From assembly GCF_000739775.1 (NCBI RefSeq), contig NZ_BBJH01000006.1, positions 310,001 to 374,000 on the forward strand: DNA of 64,000 bases, written 5' to 3'. Shown one piece after another: positions 1 to 9,297 of the stretch. The position numbers and the translations under genes are program-made. Under the pieces are notes generated by a model that did not search any database, had not been told where the DNA came from, and saw only the letters and a list, made by a program, of their open reading frames with translations. Position 1 is the first letter of the stretch. Each line of letters starts with the position of its first letter. Source of the DNA: Paraburkholderia heleia NBRC 101817 (GTDB taxonomy: Bacteria > Pseudomonadota > Gammaproteobacteria > Burkholderiales > Burkholderiaceae).

Positions 1-62
1 GCAATCGCGAAGAACAAAGGCACAGCCGCCATGATTGGCCGGGCCGCTCACGCACGAAACGT

Positions 63-413
63 ATGGCAACCGTATTACTAGTCGACGACGACACGAACGC
101 GCTCGACGCGCTCAAGGAACTGGTCGGGCAGGAGGGTTATCGGGTCAGGACCGCCGCAGACGGTTCGGATGCCCTGCAAAGCGCGCTCGACGACCCTCCC
201 GATGTCGTGATCTCCGACTGCATGATGCCGGGCATGGACGGTCTCTCCCTCATGCGCGAAATGAGGCGCAGCAGCAAGCTCGCGGGCGTGCCGCTCGTGC
301 TCGTCTCCGCGCTCGTCACCCCGCCCGCCGACGCCGACGTCGTGGGCTTCCTGCGCAAGCCCTTCGCGGTTTCGCAACTGCTCGACATCCTCCACCGGGT
401 CGCCACACCCTGA
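63..413 (+). CDS. Stand-alone response-regulator receiver protein (CheY-like)
   Basis: A 116-residue protein consisting of one receiver domain and no output domain. The acidic cluster is D8-D10, the phospho-acceptor is D52 (in SDCMMPGMDG), the Ser/Thr switch position is S82, and the conserved lysine is K99 in LRKPF, so phosphorylation chemistry looks intact. Such single-domain regulators act by protein contact or as phosphate shuttles. No kinase lies beside it in the window, so its partner is unknown. The first 62 bases hold no recognisable gene. Start at ATG 63 gives the normal domain N-terminus ATVLLVDDD. Confidence 0.88.
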   Translation: MATVLLVDDDTNALDALKELVGQEGYRVRTAADGSDALQSALDDPPDVVISDCMMPGMDGLSLMREMRRSSKLAGVPLVLVSALVTPPADADVVGFLRKPFAVSQLLDILHRVATP

Positions 414-427
414 CAAGCTTGAGCCTC

Positions 428-442
428 GTTCATCGCATGAAC
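428..442. other. Short inverted repeat downstream of the receiver gene
   Basis: GTTCAT-cgc-ATGAAC lies 15 bases after the receiver stop codon. It may be a weak terminator stem or a regulator site, and no U-tract follows. The rest of 414-657 contains no gene that I can support. Confidence 0.25.
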
Positions 443-657
443 GATTTACATCATCGTTGTAGCGACTGACGCGCCGGTTCGTAGGTGTTGACCTGATTCG
501 GCATCCTGACTGGTCCCTGATCGAATGCCTCGCCTGGCACGCCACGGCATGACCGATGCTGGAGAGTCGGCGAGGCCGGTCCATTTGGGGCTGGCATGGG
601 ATCGAACCCTGGGCGCACCGCGTCGTGATGCGATGCGCATATCCGAAGGAGGTCGAA

Positions 658-1344
658 ATGAGCGAATACGCAGGCCGGTCGCACGACGAGCGCGTGGCGC
701 AACGCAAGCGCGAGAAGAAGGGCGCCACGGAGCCGCCGGGCGGCGATATGGCCGTGCACGGCACCGAGCCCGACGCCACCCACAGCAGCGGCGAGCTCTC
801 TGAGCAAGGCAAGGAAGTGTGGCGCAAAGGCGCGGGCCTCGACGGCGGCGGCAAGAGCTCTGTGTCGCCCGGCGGCGACGGCGCACGCATCGTCGGCCGC
901 AACCGCCCGGCAACGCCGGGCCCCGGCCCGGAAGTGATGGCGGCCAGTACGCTGGTCGGCGACCGCGTGCTGAGTTCGGACGGCGACGAAGTCGGCAAGG
1001 TCAAGGAGATCATGCTCGACGTGGAAAGCGGCTGCATTGCCTACCTGGTGATGTCGAGCGGCGGCTTTCTCGGCATTGGCGACAAGCTGCTGGCGGTGCC
1101 GTGGAATGCCCTCACGCTCGACGCGGCGCGCAAGTGCTTCGTCATCGCGCTCAACTCCGAGCGCGTGAAGAACGCGCCGGGCTTCGACAAGGGCGAATGG
1201 CCCTCGATGGCGGACCGCACCTGGGCCAGTTCCGTGCACCAGTACTATGGCCGGGAGCCGTACTGGAGCAACGACGCCGCGAGCCTGCCGCTGGACGAGC
1301 CGCCGGGTCGGGAGCCGCCGGAGGCCGGAGGCGTGAAGCTCTGA
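658..1344 (+). CDS. PRC-barrel domain protein
   Basis: A 228-residue protein. The N-terminal third (about residues 1-95) is hydrophilic and low in complexity, rich in Gly, Lys and Glu. A PRC-barrel domain follows at about residues 100-175, with the typical strand-turn pattern around TLVGDRVLSSDGDEVGKV, VESGCIAYLVMSS and LAVPWNALTLD. These small beta-barrels sit in photosynthetic reaction-centre H subunits, RimM and many stress or envelope proteins. In Burkholderiaceae, stand-alone copies are common and mostly uncharacterised. ATG 658 is chosen because AAGGAGG at 646-652 is a strong ribosome-binding site, although the frame is open further upstream. No signal peptide or membrane span is seen. 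Confidence 0.8.
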   Translation: MSEYAGRSHDERVAQRKREKKGATEPPGGDMAVHGTEPDATHSSGELSEQGKEVWRKGAGLDGGGKSSVSPGGDGARIVGRNRPATPGPGPEVMAASTLVGDRVLSSDGDEVGKVKEIMLDVESGCIAYLVMSSGGFLGIGDKLLAVPWNALTLDAARKCFVIALNSERVKNAPGFDKGEWPSMADRTWASSVHQYYGREPYWSNDAASLPLDEPPGREPPEAGGVKL

Positions 1345-1398
1345 CGCGCCTGCACGCGCACCGACAACCCTTCATCAAGCGCCCGCCGCGGCGCCAAC

Positions 1399-1441
1399 GT
1401 GTCATGCTAATGGTCGCCGGGGCCTGTTCACGCTAATAGCA
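1399..1441. promoter_or_regulatory. Weak Pho-box-like repeats upstream of phospholipase C
   Basis: GTGTCAT at 1399-1405 is followed by a related TGTTCACGCTAATAG at 1425-1439, and GCTAAT occurs in both copies. GTGTCAT matches six of seven bases of the PhoB half-site. The second half-site is poor, so this is a tentative call supported mainly by the clearer site before the other exported phosphatase (34695-34712). Confidence 0.25.
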
Positions 1442-1475
1442 GGCCCTGACACAACGACAATAACGCGAACCCACC

Positions 1476-3608
1476 ATGACTTCGATGGACCGCCGTGATT
1501 TCCTTCGCGCCGCCGCCGCGGGTGCGGCGCTCAGCATGACTTCACCCGCCATCCAGCGGGCGCTGGCCATTCCCGCAGACAACACAACCGGAACCATTGA
1601 AGACGTGCAGCATATCGTCATCTTCATGCAGGAAAACCGCGCGTTCGATCACTACTTCGGCACGCTGCCCGGGGTGCGCGGCTTCTCGGACCGCATCACG
1701 ATCCCGTTACCCGACGGTGCCAACGTGTGGCAGCAAAGCGACGGCACACGCACGCTGCTGCCGTTCTACCTGGACAGCCGCATGGGCAACGCGTTGCTCG
1801 CGGGCGGCGCGCACAACTGGGCCGACGCCCACGAGGCCTGGGACCATGGCCGCATGACGCATTGGCCAAAGTTCAAGGGCGAAGCCTCGATGGGCTATTT
1901 TCAGGCCTGGGACCTGCCGTTTCATTTCGCGCTCGTCAACGCCTTCACGGTCTGCGATGCCTACTATTGCTCGCTGCACGGCGGCACCAATGCGAACCGG
2001 CTCTTTCTGTTCACCGGCACGAACGGCCCCACGGCTTCGTCTTATGCCGTGGTCGACAACAATGGTTGGGACAACATTGGCGCGCCGTCCACGGGCCTGA
2101 AATGGACGACGTATCCGGAGCGCTTGCAGGCCGCAGGCGTGACGTGGAAGGTGTACGAAAACCAGCCCGATAACTACACCGACAATCCGCTCGTCGGGTT
2201 CGCGAGCTATCGCAAGGTGCTCGAGGCCATCGAAGGCTCGCCCAACGTGCCGTGGAACCCGGTGCTCGACGCACGCGAGCCGCTCTATAAAGGCGTCGGC
2301 AATACGATGCCAGACGGCGGCTTCCTGCAGGCGCTCAATGACGACATTGCGGCGAACCAGTTGCCTCAGGTGAGCTGGATCATCGCGCCGCCGGCCTACT
2401 CCGAACACCCCGCCGTTTCGACGCCAGGCCAGGGTGCGTACTATCTGCAGAAGCTGCTCGAAGCGTTGACGCGCAACCCGGAAATCTGGAGCAAGACCGT
2501 GCTCTTCGTGAACTTCGACGAGAACGATTGCTTCTTCGATCACATGCCGCCGCCTTGTCCGCCCTCGCCCATCAAGGGCGGTGGATACGCAGGAAAATCC
2601 ACGGCCAGCACCCGCCACGAATACTTCACCATGCCGAACCCGCCAGGCGACGGCAAGCCGGTCGCGCCAGACGGCTTGCCGTTCGGACCCGGGCCGCGCG
2701 TGCCGATGATCGTCGTCTCGCCGTGGAGCACGGGCGGCTATGTGAACTCCGAAGTGTTCGATCACACGTCGGTGCTGCGCTTTGTCGAAACGCGCTTCGG
2801 CGTGCGCGAACCGAATATCAGCCCGTGGCGGCGTGCGGTATTCGGCGACCTCACCTCGGCATTCAACTTCAGCACACCGAATGAAACGCCCGTGCCGGCG
2901 TTTTCCGCGCCGACGAAAGCGCAGGCCGATGCGCTGAACAAGCAGCAGAACGCGCTCCAGCCCGTGCCGGCGCCACAGCCCGACACGCAGACCATGCCGC
3001 AACAGGCACGCAAGACGCGGCCCTCGCGCGCGCTGCCGTACCGCCTCAACGTGGATGCGAGCGTCGACGGGCGTCATCACAAGGTTCAACTGGAGTTCGG
3101 CAACGAAGGGAAAGCTGGCGCCGTTTTTCACGTGTACGACACGCTTCACCTCGACAGGTCGCCGCGCCGCTACACCGTCGAAGCAGGCAAGACGCTGCGC
3201 GACACGTGGACGCCCACCGCCGCCGACGACGGCGCATACCGCCTGTGGGTGCTTGGCCCGAACGGTTTTCATCGCCACTTCGAGGGCAACGTGCGCGCGG
3301 CGGCGCATGGGCCCAATCCTGAAGTGCGCGTGCGGTACGACCCCGCGAGCGATGCACTCGAACTGAACATCGCGAATCGCGCGAGCGAGGCTTCGAACCT
3401 GCGCCTGGCGGCCAATGCCTACCGCACGGACGGCCCCTGGACTCATGCGTTGCGCCCCGGCGAACAGGTGCACTCGACCTGGGCGCTCGCGGATTCGGGC
3501 GGCTGGTACGACTTCACGCTGAGCGCCGAGAACGGCGTGCTAAGGCGCTTCGCGGGCCGGGTGGAAACCGGCAGGGACAGCGTGAGCGATCCGGCGATGG
3601 GTGCGTGA
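1476..3608 (+). CDS. Tat-exported phospholipase C (phosphatidylcholine-type, PLC family)
   Basis: A 710-residue enzyme of the bacterial phospholipase C/acid phosphatase (AcpA) family, predicted to hydrolyse phospholipids such as phosphatidylcholine outside the cytoplasm. The N-terminus has a twin-arginine signal (RRDFLR at residues 6-11, then an Ala-rich hydrophobic run ending near ALA at 31). The family signature QENRAFDHYFGTLPGVRGF is at about residues 52-70, with VNFDENDCFFDHM and PWSTGGYVNSEVFDHTSVLRF farther on. The C-terminal quarter contains the two beta-sandwich repeats of this family (DUF756). Length is normal for PLC-N/PlcC proteins. ATG 1476 or ATG 1485 are both possible starts, as the ribosome-binding site is weak. 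Phosphate control is plausible from the upstream repeats. Confidence 0.92.
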   Translation: MTSMDRRDFLRAAAAGAALSMTSPAIQRALAIPADNTTGTIEDVQHIVIFMQENRAFDHYFGTLPGVRGFSDRITIPLPDGANVWQQSDGTRTLLPFYLDSRMGNALLAGGAHNWADAHEAWDHGRMTHWPKFKGEASMGYFQAWDLPFHFALVNAFTVCDAYYCSLHGGTNANRLFLFTGTNGPTASSYAVVDNNGWDNIGAPSTGLKWTTYPERLQAAGVTWKVYENQPDNYTDNPLVGFASYRKVLEAIEGSPNVPWNPVLDAREPLYKGVGNTMPDGGFLQALNDDIAANQLPQVSWIIAPPAYSEHPAVSTPGQGAYYLQKLLEALTRNPEIWSKTVLFVNFDENDCFFDHMPPPCPPSPIKGGGYAGKSTASTRHEYFTMPNPPGDGKPVAPDGLPFGPGPRVPMIVVSPWSTGGYVNSEVFDHTSVLRFVETRFGVREPNISPWRRAVFGDLTSAFNFSTPNETPVPAFSAPTKAQADALNKQQNALQPVPAPQPDTQTMPQQARKTRPSRALPYRLNVDASVDGRHHKVQLEFGNEGKAGAVFHVYDTLHLDRSPRRYTVEAGKTLRDTWTPTAADDGAYRLWVLGPNGFHRHFEGNVRAAAHGPNPEVRVRYDPASDALELNIANRASEASNLRLAANAYRTDGPWTHALRPGEQVHSTWALADSGGWYDFTLSAENGVLRRFAGRVETGRDSVSDPAMGA

Positions 3609-3763
3609 GACGCCTGAGTCAGCATCCGGAGCGCCTGCACGGTACACTGCCCGTTCCCTTCACGATGGCCGCGCGCGACGTTGCGTCCGGAACGTTCGAT
3701 ACGCGTTCAATGCGCGTTCGACACGCGTTCGCAGGCGTGGTCAGCCCCCCTCAAGGAGCCCGC

Positions 3764-4558
3764 ATGAAAATCGATCTGACTGGAAAACTCGCGCTCGTCA
3801 CCGGCTCGGCGGCGGGCATCGGTCTTGCCGCGGCCAGGGGCCTCGCGCTCGCGGGCGCCGACGTGATCGTCAGCAGCCGTCACACCGGAAACGTGCGCGA
3901 AGCCGAGGCTGCGCTGCGCGCCGCTGCGCCCGGCGCGCGGGTGCAGGGCTTCGTCGGCGATCTTTCCACCGCTCAAGGATGCGACGCGCTCGTGAAGGCG
4001 CATCCGCAGGTGGACATTCTCGTGAACAATCTCGGCGTGTTTCAGTTGCAGGAATTTTTCGAGATTCCCGATGACGAGTGGCTGCGCTTCTTCGAAACCA
4101 ACGTAATGTCGGGCGTGCGTCTCTCGCGCGCCTATGCGAATTCAATGGTCAAGCGCGGCTGGGGGCGCATCGTGTTCATCTCGTCGGAATCGGGATTGAA
4201 CATTCCCGCCGACATGATCCACTACGGCATGACGAAGACCGCGCAACTCGCACTCGCGCGCGGCCTCGCCAAGCGCCTTGCGGGCACGGGCGTCACGGTC
4301 AATTCGGTGCTGCCGGGCCCGACACTCTCGGATGGCGTGACGCACATGCTGAAGGACGAAGTGGCCGCTTCGGGCAAAACTGTCGAGGAGGTCGCCGCGC
4401 AGTTCGTGCAGACGCATCGTGCCTCTTCCATCATCCGGCGCGCGGCGAGCGTGGAGGAAGTGGCGAACATGATCGTCTATGCGTGTTCGAAAGAGGCTTC
4501 CGCAACCACGGGCGCGGCCCTGCGCGTGGACGGCGGCGTGGTGGATACCATCGCGTGA
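3764..4558 (+). CDS. SDR-family oxidoreductase
   Basis: A 264-residue classical short-chain dehydrogenase/reductase. The cofactor glycine motif TGSAAGIG lies near residue 13, NNLG near residue 88, and the catalytic S...YxxxK near SSESGLNIPADMIHYGMTKT. The C-terminus RVDGGVVDTIA is typical of the family. The residue after the second strand (SSRHTGN) would suit NADP(H), an inference only. The substrate is unknown: it stands alone between a phospholipase gene and a convergent small membrane gene. Start at ATG 3764 is supported by AAGGAG at 3753-3758, although the frame is open upstream to 3605. Confidence 0.88.
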   Translation: MKIDLTGKLALVTGSAAGIGLAAARGLALAGADVIVSSRHTGNVREAEAALRAAAPGARVQGFVGDLSTAQGCDALVKAHPQVDILVNNLGVFQLQEFFEIPDDEWLRFFETNVMSGVRLSRAYANSMVKRGWGRIVFISSESGLNIPADMIHYGMTKTAQLALARGLAKRLAGTGVTVNSVLPGPTLSDGVTHMLKDEVAASGKTVEEVAAQFVQTHRASSIIRRAASVEEVANMIVYACSKEASATTGAALRVDGGVVDTIA

Positions 4559-4631
4559 CGTCTCCGGCTCTGAGCGAAATGATTTAATTCGTCATACGAA
4601 TCATCGAGACGCAGCCGTCGAATGCAACAAT

Positions 4632-4653
4632 GCAGCCCGCGCGGGCGGGCTGC
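4632..4653. terminator. Hairpin between convergent genes
   Basis: GCAGCCCGC-gcgg-GCGGGCTGC forms a perfect 9-bp stem between the SDR and the DUF1328 gene, which converge here. On the minus strand it is followed by the T-rich ATTGTTGCATT, so it best serves the DUF1328 transcript. Confidence 0.55.
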
Positions 4654-4683
4654 GCTTCGGCCGCAACCAGCGTCGCTCGCTGA

Positions 4684-4848
4684 CTAGCCCCTTCTCATGA
4701 CGCCAAGCAACAACGTGACGAGGAAGATCACGAGGAAGATGAAGAACAGGATCTTGGCGATCGATGCCGCACCCGCCGCGATGCCGCCGAAACCGAACAC
4801 GGCGGCAATGATCGCGATGATAAAGAAAATGACAGCGTATTGAAGCAT
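4684..4848 (-). CDS. DUF1328 small membrane protein (YtjA family)
   Basis: A 54-residue hydrophobic protein beginning [20 protein letters not shown] and ending LLLGVMRRG. It has two predicted membrane helices (about residues 3-20 and 31-50) joined by a GGIAAGAAS turn. Length and pattern match the DUF1328/YtjA family, whose role is unknown though members are often stress-induced. An AGGAGG ribosome-binding site sits immediately upstream on the minus strand. It is the only coding feature in the gap between the SDR and the esterase. Confidence 0.85.
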   Translation of the reverse strand: MLQYAVIFFIIAIIAAVFGFGGIAAGAASIAKILFFIFLVIFLVTLLLGVMRRG

Positions 4849-5062
4849 GACGTCCTCCTGCATCCGGCGCGAGCCGGCTCAAGGGTGGTCGCCGCGCCCC
4901 GGCGCCGCGTGCGGTCGCCCGATGCCCGGCATCTGGTTGAGCAGGACGGATCAACGCGCCCGCCCCTGCAGGATCATGACAGCAAGCGCGGTGCCCGAGA
5001 CCGGGCAGGCACTCGCGGGAAATGGCGTGACGCAATGATATTGGCAGGATGTTGGCAAACAC

Positions 5063-5085
5063 GCGCGCGCCGCAAAAGCGCGCGC
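5063..5085. terminator. Hairpin after the esterase gene
   Basis: GCGCGCGC-cgcaaaa-GCGCGCGC lies about 12 bases beyond the esterase stop on the minus strand. The stem is GC-only and the following GTGTTTGCC is only weakly T-rich. Between this stem and 4849 I see only the promoter region of the DUF1328 gene. Confidence 0.45.
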
Positions 5086-5096
5086 TTCGTGACGCG

Positions 5097-5942
5097 TTAC
5101 GCCACTTGCGGATGCCAGCCGGCGCGCTGGAACGCCGTAGCGAAGAAAAGCACCTGGTAGCGGATCGAGTTCGACCAATAGGACCACGTATGGCCGCCTG
5201 GACGTTCCGCGTAATCGTGAGGCACGCTGAGTTCGACGAGCTTTTCGTGCAGCATCCGATTCGATTGCACGAAGAAGTCGCTCACGCCGCAGTCGATGGT
5301 GAGCGCGATATGGGCGTGTTCGAAGTCCTGAGCGCTATCCACGATCGCATTGCTGTTCCAGAACGACGCGTGCCGCGCGGGATCGCCGAATACGTGATCG
5401 ATGCCGGGTTCGTCCTCGCAGTTGCGCGGATCGACGGCGCCGCTAATGCTGCCGGCCGCGCCGAACGTCTCCTGCCGGTCCAGCGCGATGCGCAGCGCAC
5501 CGAATCCGCCCATGCTCAAACCCGTGATCGCGCGCGCCTCGCGCGTGGCGATCGTGCGGAAATGCGTGTCGATATACGACACGACCTCGCTGCCCACATA
5601 CGTTTCATAACGACTGCTCCGGTCGAACGGGCTGTCGATGTACCAGCTCTCGTGACCGCCGTCCGGCATCACGAGCACCACGTGATAACGGTCGGCGAGC
5701 TTGCCGATGCGGGTGTTCGAGGTCCAGTCGGCATAGCTGCCGCCCGAGCCGTGCAGCACGTAGATGACCGGAAAGCGCGCGGCGTGGTTGCCGCGCGCGT
5801 AGTCGTCGGGCAAAACGACGGTCGCGTCGAACGAGCGCTGCATCGCCGCGCTGGGAATCGAAACGACACGCGTCTGGTAGGCCCAGACGGGTGCACTGAG
5901 AAGCAGCGCCAGAACGAACCAGCATGCGCGGACTATAGCCAT
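5097..5942 (-). CDS. Secreted alpha/beta-hydrolase esterase (esterase D-like)
   Basis: A 281-residue protein with an N-terminal signal peptide (hydrophobic residues 5-19, cleavage likely near VWA-YQT), followed by an esterase-D/antigen-85-type hydrolase domain. The nucleophile is S143 in GLSMG, the oxyanion-side LHGSGG is at about residues 63-68, and the catalytic His is in GGHTW near the C-terminus. It probably cleaves simple esters in the periplasm or outside the cell; the natural substrate is unknown. ATG 5942 is preferred because it starts exactly at the signal peptide, although the frame is open to 6008. The upstream gap to 6141 holds its presumed AT-richer promoter. Confidence 0.85.
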   Translation of the reverse strand: MAIVRACWFVLALLLSAPVWAYQTRVVSIPSAAMQRSFDATVVLPDDYARGNHAARFPVIYVLHGSGGSYADWTSNTRIGKLADRYHVVLVMPDGGHESWYIDSPFDRSSRYETYVGSEVVSYIDTHFRTIATREARAITGLSMGGFGALRIALDRQETFGAAGSISGAVDPRNCEDEPGIDHVFGDPARHASFWNSNAIVDSAQDFEHAHIALTIDCGVSDFFVQSNRMLHEKLVELSVPHDYAERPGGHTWSYWSNSIRYQVLFFATAFQRAGWHPQVA

Positions 5943-6091
5943 GAGAAGTCGCTCTTGTGTTGACTGCCACGAAAGACCACTGCTTTCGTCGACTCTAACA
6001 AGGGCCACTTACAACCAAATTTCAGCGTGCCATACGAATGGGCGACAATGATCCTATCCCATTTTTTTCCCGAATACTGTATCCAGTGAAA

Positions 6092-6117
6092 GGGGATGGC
6101 GGCCGAGCCTCAGCCCC
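6092..6117. terminator. Possible terminator of the rhamnose-transport operon
   Basis: On the minus strand GGGGC...GGC pairs with GCC-AT-CCCC, followed by TTTC. The stem is interrupted and the call rests mainly on its position about 25 bases after the rhaS stop. Confidence 0.3.
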
Positions 6118-6141
6118 TGCCCCTCAAACCCGCAACGTGAA

Positions 6142-7149
6142 TCAGAAGTTGAAGTTATCGATATTCGAAGCATCGAACGTCGTGGGCGGCCCGAGAATCA
6201 CCTCACCGCCCTTGCCGATCGTGCGTTTGCCGAGCTTGCCCGCGTCAAACGACTCGCCTTCCTTGCCCGTGATCGTGCCTGAAGCCAGATTGGCCGCCGC
6301 ATACGCGGCGAGATAGCCGAGTGCACCCGGATCCCAAAGCTGGAACGCCTTCACGGTGCCGTTCTTCACGAACGCGCGCATCTGGTTAGGCGTGCCGAGA
6401 CCCGTCACCGCCACCTTGCCTTTGCTCGGCGACGAAGAGATATAACGCGCCGCTGCTGCGATGCCGACCGATGTGGGCGCAACGATTGCCTTCAGGTTCG
6501 GATACGCCTGCAGCAAGCCCTGCGTCTCGACAAAGGACTTCTGGTCGTCGTCGTTGCCGTAGGCGATTTTCACGAGCTTCATCTTCGAATACTCGGGCTT
6601 CTTCAGTTCTTCCTGCATCCACTTGATCCAGGTATTCTGGTTCGTCGCGTTGGGCGTGGCCGAAAGAATCGCGAACTCGCCCTCGCCGCCCATCAGCTTC
6701 GAAACGAGCTGGATCTGGCCGCGGCCGATGCTTTCCGCGTTCGCCTGGTTCACGAAGATCTGCCGCCCTTCGGGCGCCGTGTCCGAGTCGAACGTGACGA
6801 CCTTGATGCCTTGATCCATTGCGCGCTTCAAATACGGCACGAGCGCATTCGCATCGTTGGCCGCAATGACGATCGCGTCCTGGTGCTGCGTGGTGAGCGT
6901 ATTGATGTACGAGACCTGCGAGGACGCGCCCGCGTCCGAAGGTCCGACCACCTTGCCGTCGCCCTTGAACGCCTTGATTGCGTCCATGCCGCCGTTATCG
7001 GCGATCACCTCGTAGGGGTTGTTGATCTGCTTGGGCACGAACGCGATCTTCAACCCCTCCTTGATGCCGGCCGCGTGCGCCGCGACGCTGCCTCCCATTA
7101 GCATCGCGCACAGCAAGGCCGTACACACGTGACGTACTGGCTTTCTCAT
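6142..7149 (-). CDS. rhaS: Rhamnose ABC transporter, periplasmic substrate-binding protein
   Basis: A 335-residue periplasmic binding protein of the ribose/rhamnose (COG1879) class, with a signal peptide at residues 1-26 (ends AAHA). The mature start KIAFVPKQINNPYEVIADNG is characteristic of RhaS from rhamnose importers rather than RbsB. It captures L-rhamnose in the periplasm and delivers it to RhaP/RhaQ. It is the last gene of the operon rhaM-lactonase-rhaT-rhaP-rhaQ-rhaS. An 80-base gap separates it from rhaQ, room for an extra promoter or an RNA element boosting its expression, though I see no clear one. Do not confuse it with the AraC regulator RhaS of E. coli. Confidence 0.9.
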   Translation of the reverse strand: MRKPVRHVCTALLCAMLMGGSVAAHAAGIKEGLKIAFVPKQINNPYEVIADNGGMDAIKAFKGDGKVVGPSDAGASSQVSYINTLTTQHQDAIVIAANDANALVPYLKRAMDQGIKVVTFDSDTAPEGRQIFVNQANAESIGRGQIQLVSKLMGGEGEFAILSATPNATNQNTWIKWMQEELKKPEYSKMKLVKIAYGNDDDQKSFVETQGLLQAYPNLKAIVAPTSVGIAAAARYISSSPSKGKVAVTGLGTPNQMRAFVKNGTVKAFQLWDPGALGYLAAYAAANLASGTITGKEGESFDAGKLGKRTIGKGGEVILGPPTTFDASNIDNFNF

Positions 7150-7229
7150 GACTCGTCTCCTCGATGGGTACCGGACGCGTCCGGCTGATTGACTGCCTCT
7201 TGACTTCCCTGCCTGTTTTCACGCCACGC

Positions 7230-8249
7230 TCAAGCCGCCCGCGCCAGCGCGCGGCGGTCGCGCATCGTGCGCCAGCGGGCGGCGAGATTCGGGATCAGCA
7301 CCGAAGCCAGCAGCAGCGCCCCGGTCACGATCGTGAGCGTTTCGCTCGACACATCGACGAGCGTGAGCGCGTTCTTCAGCACACCGACGATCAGCAGCGA
7401 GAGCAGTACGCCATACATCGACCCGCGCCCGCCAAAAATGCTTACGCCGCCAAACAGCACCGCCGCGATCACCGAAAGCTCGAAGCCCTCGCCGTTGTCG
7501 CCCCGCGCGCTCGTGAAGCGCAGCGTATAGACCATGCCCGCGAGCGCGCTCATCACGCCCGAGAGCATGAACAGGCGCAGCTTGATCTTCGGCACGTCGA
7601 TGCCCGAGAACGACGCGGCCGTACTGTTCGCACCGATCGCGAAGAGGCTGCGGCCGAACGCTGTGGCCTGCAGCCATATCGTGAACACGATGGCGCACGC
7701 CGCGACGATCAGGAACGGCAACGGGATGAACGTGCTGCCCAGGTTGCTCATGCCGAAGAGCGTATAACCCGGCGGAAAGTCGGCAATCGCCTGGTCGCCG
7801 AGCAACACGTAAGCCAGCCCGCGAAACAGCGCGAGCGTGCCGATCGTCACCGCGAGCGAAGGCAGATTGAGCTTCACGATCACGAGACCGTTGAAAAGAC
7901 CTGCGAGGCCGCCCGCCACGAGCACGAGCGCCATGGCGACCGGCATCGGCAAGCCCATGTGCCACAGGACGCCCAGCAAGGCGCTCGATGCGCCGAGCAC
8001 CGAGGCCACCGAAAGATCGATTTCGGCGGCAACGATGATGAGCGTCATCGGCAACGCCATGAGTGCGACTTCGGTGAGGTCCGCCAGCACGTTGCTGATG
8101 TTCGCGCCCGTGAGGAACACAGGCGAGAGCACGCGCCCCACCACCAGCGATGCCATGAGAATGACGACGAGCAGCGCTTCCCAGTCAAGCGGCAAGCCGG
8201 GCTTGCGCGTGAGCAGCGCGGCGTCGGGTTTCGGGGCGTTCCTAGCCAT
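7230..8249 (-). CDS. rhaQ: Rhamnose ABC transporter permease (second)
   Basis: A 339-residue integral membrane permease of the RbsC/branched-sugar family with about 8-10 helices. The family motif EIDLSVASVLGASSALLG and the glycine-rich NGEGFELSVIAAVLFGGVSIFGGRGS are both clear. It pairs with the upstream permease to form a heterodimeric channel energised by RhaT. Its ATG overlaps the end of the preceding permease gene by 8 bases, implying translational coupling. The C-terminus ends in a basic RRALARAA tail. Assignment as RhaQ versus RhaP rests on gene order only. Confidence 0.88.
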   Translation of the reverse strand: MARNAPKPDAALLTRKPGLPLDWEALLVVILMASLVVGRVLSPVFLTGANISNVLADLTEVALMALPMTLIIVAAEIDLSVASVLGASSALLGVLWHMGLPMPVAMALVLVAGGLAGLFNGLVIVKLNLPSLAVTIGTLALFRGLAYVLLGDQAIADFPPGYTLFGMSNLGSTFIPLPFLIVAACAIVFTIWLQATAFGRSLFAIGANSTAASFSGIDVPKIKLRLFMLSGVMSALAGMVYTLRFTSARGDNGEGFELSVIAAVLFGGVSIFGGRGSMYGVLLSLLIVGVLKNALTLVDVSSETLTIVTGALLLASVLIPNLAARWRTMRDRRALARAA

Positions 8250-9297
8250 GGTCGCGTTTCCTCATCATGCGTTTTGCCACTGAGCGGGCGAGCAGCGTAT
8301 CGGCGGCAATGGCGGCCACGATCAGCGCGCCCTGAATCGCCTGCTCCCAGAACGGCGAGACGTGCAGCACCACGAGCGCGATGCTGATCACGCCGAGCAC
8401 GAGCGCGCCGAGCGTCGCGCCGAGTATCGTGCCCACGCCGCCCGTGATCGCCACACTGCCGACCACGGCGGCCGCGACCACCTGCAGCTCGATCCCCTTC
8501 GCGGTGCTCGCCTCCACGGTGCCGAAGCGCGCGAGCCACAGCGCGCCAGCCAGGCCCGCAATTGCGCCGCTGATCAAAAAGCCCGTCGCGACGCGGCGCT
8601 CCACGTTGATGCCGGCAAGGCGCGCCGCCTCGGGGTTCGAGCCGATCGCGTAGTACTCGCGGCCCGGCCGGAACTGCTTGAGATAGACGGAGAGCGCCGC
8701 CAGCAGCACGATCGCGATGAGCGCCAGCACCGGAATGCCGAGCACCGAGCCTGTGGCGAGCCGCGAAAACGCGTCGGGCAGGCTCGTGGCGTTGATCTGC
8801 CCGCCGTGCACCCACGCGTAATCGGCGCCGCGAAAGATGTAGAGCGTGGAAAGCGTCGCGACGAGCGACGGCACGCGCCCCACGGCCACGAGCAACGCAT
8901 TGATTGCACCCGCAACGAGTCCGATGGCGAGCCCGGCGATCAACGCCGCGAGCACGGGCATATGCGGGAACGCCACGTAGAGACTACCCACGCCATAAGC
9001 GCTGATGCCGACCGTCGAACCGATCGAGAGATCGATATGGCGCATCAGGATCACGATCGTCATGCCCGCCGTGAGCAAGCTCACGATGGAGACGTTGAGC
9101 AGCACGTCGCGCAGATTCTGCAGGTTGAGGAATTGCGGCCGCGCGAGCGCCGTGCCGCCCACGATCAGCAGCAGGACCACGAAAAGCGTGGTCTCGCGGC
9201 TGCGCGCCAGCGCTTCGGCCAACGCACCCGCGTTGCGCCTCAGCGGGCGCGGTTCGCCGCCGTGCAGGGGATGAGGAGAAGTGGAATGGCGCATCAT
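8242..9297 (-). CDS. rhaP: Rhamnose ABC transporter permease (first)
   Basis: A 351-residue RbsC-type permease with a cytoplasmic basic N-terminus (about 35 residues) then roughly 8-10 membrane helices. It has the signatures [19 protein letters not shown] and [20 protein letters not shown]. It forms the sugar channel with RhaQ. ATG 9297 overlaps the rhaT stop codon (ATGA), and its own stop overlaps the rhaQ start, so the three genes are translated as one coupled unit. The frame stays open far upstream, but that part is antisense-frame shadow inside rhaT and has no membrane-protein character. Confidence 0.88.
   Translation of the reverse strand: MMRHSTSPHPLHGGEPRPLRRNAGALAEALARSRETTLFVVLLLIVGGTALARPQFLNLQNLRDVLLNVSIVSLLTAGMTIVILMRHIDLSIGSTVGISAYGVGSLYVAFPHMPVLAALIAGLAIGLVAGAINALLVAVGRVPSLVATLSTLYIFRGADYAWVHGGQINATSLPDAFSRLATGSVLGIPVLALIAIVLLAALSVYLKQFRPGREYYAIGSNPEAARLAGINVERRVATGFLISGAIAGLAGALWLARFGTVEASTAKGIELQVVAAAVVGSVAITGGVGTILGATLGALVLGVISIALVVLHVSPFWEQAIQGALIVAAIAADTLLARSVAKRMMRKRDHG

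Noticed and set aside
1707..3473. Minus-strand open frame opposite phospholipase C
   Set aside because: Arg/His/Val-rich complement without start signal; the plus-strand gene has Tat signal and full family motifs.
7164..8387. Plus-strand open frame opposite the rhamnose permeases
   Set aside because: Extremely His/Arg/Glu-rich complement of a membrane protein with no recognisable motif.
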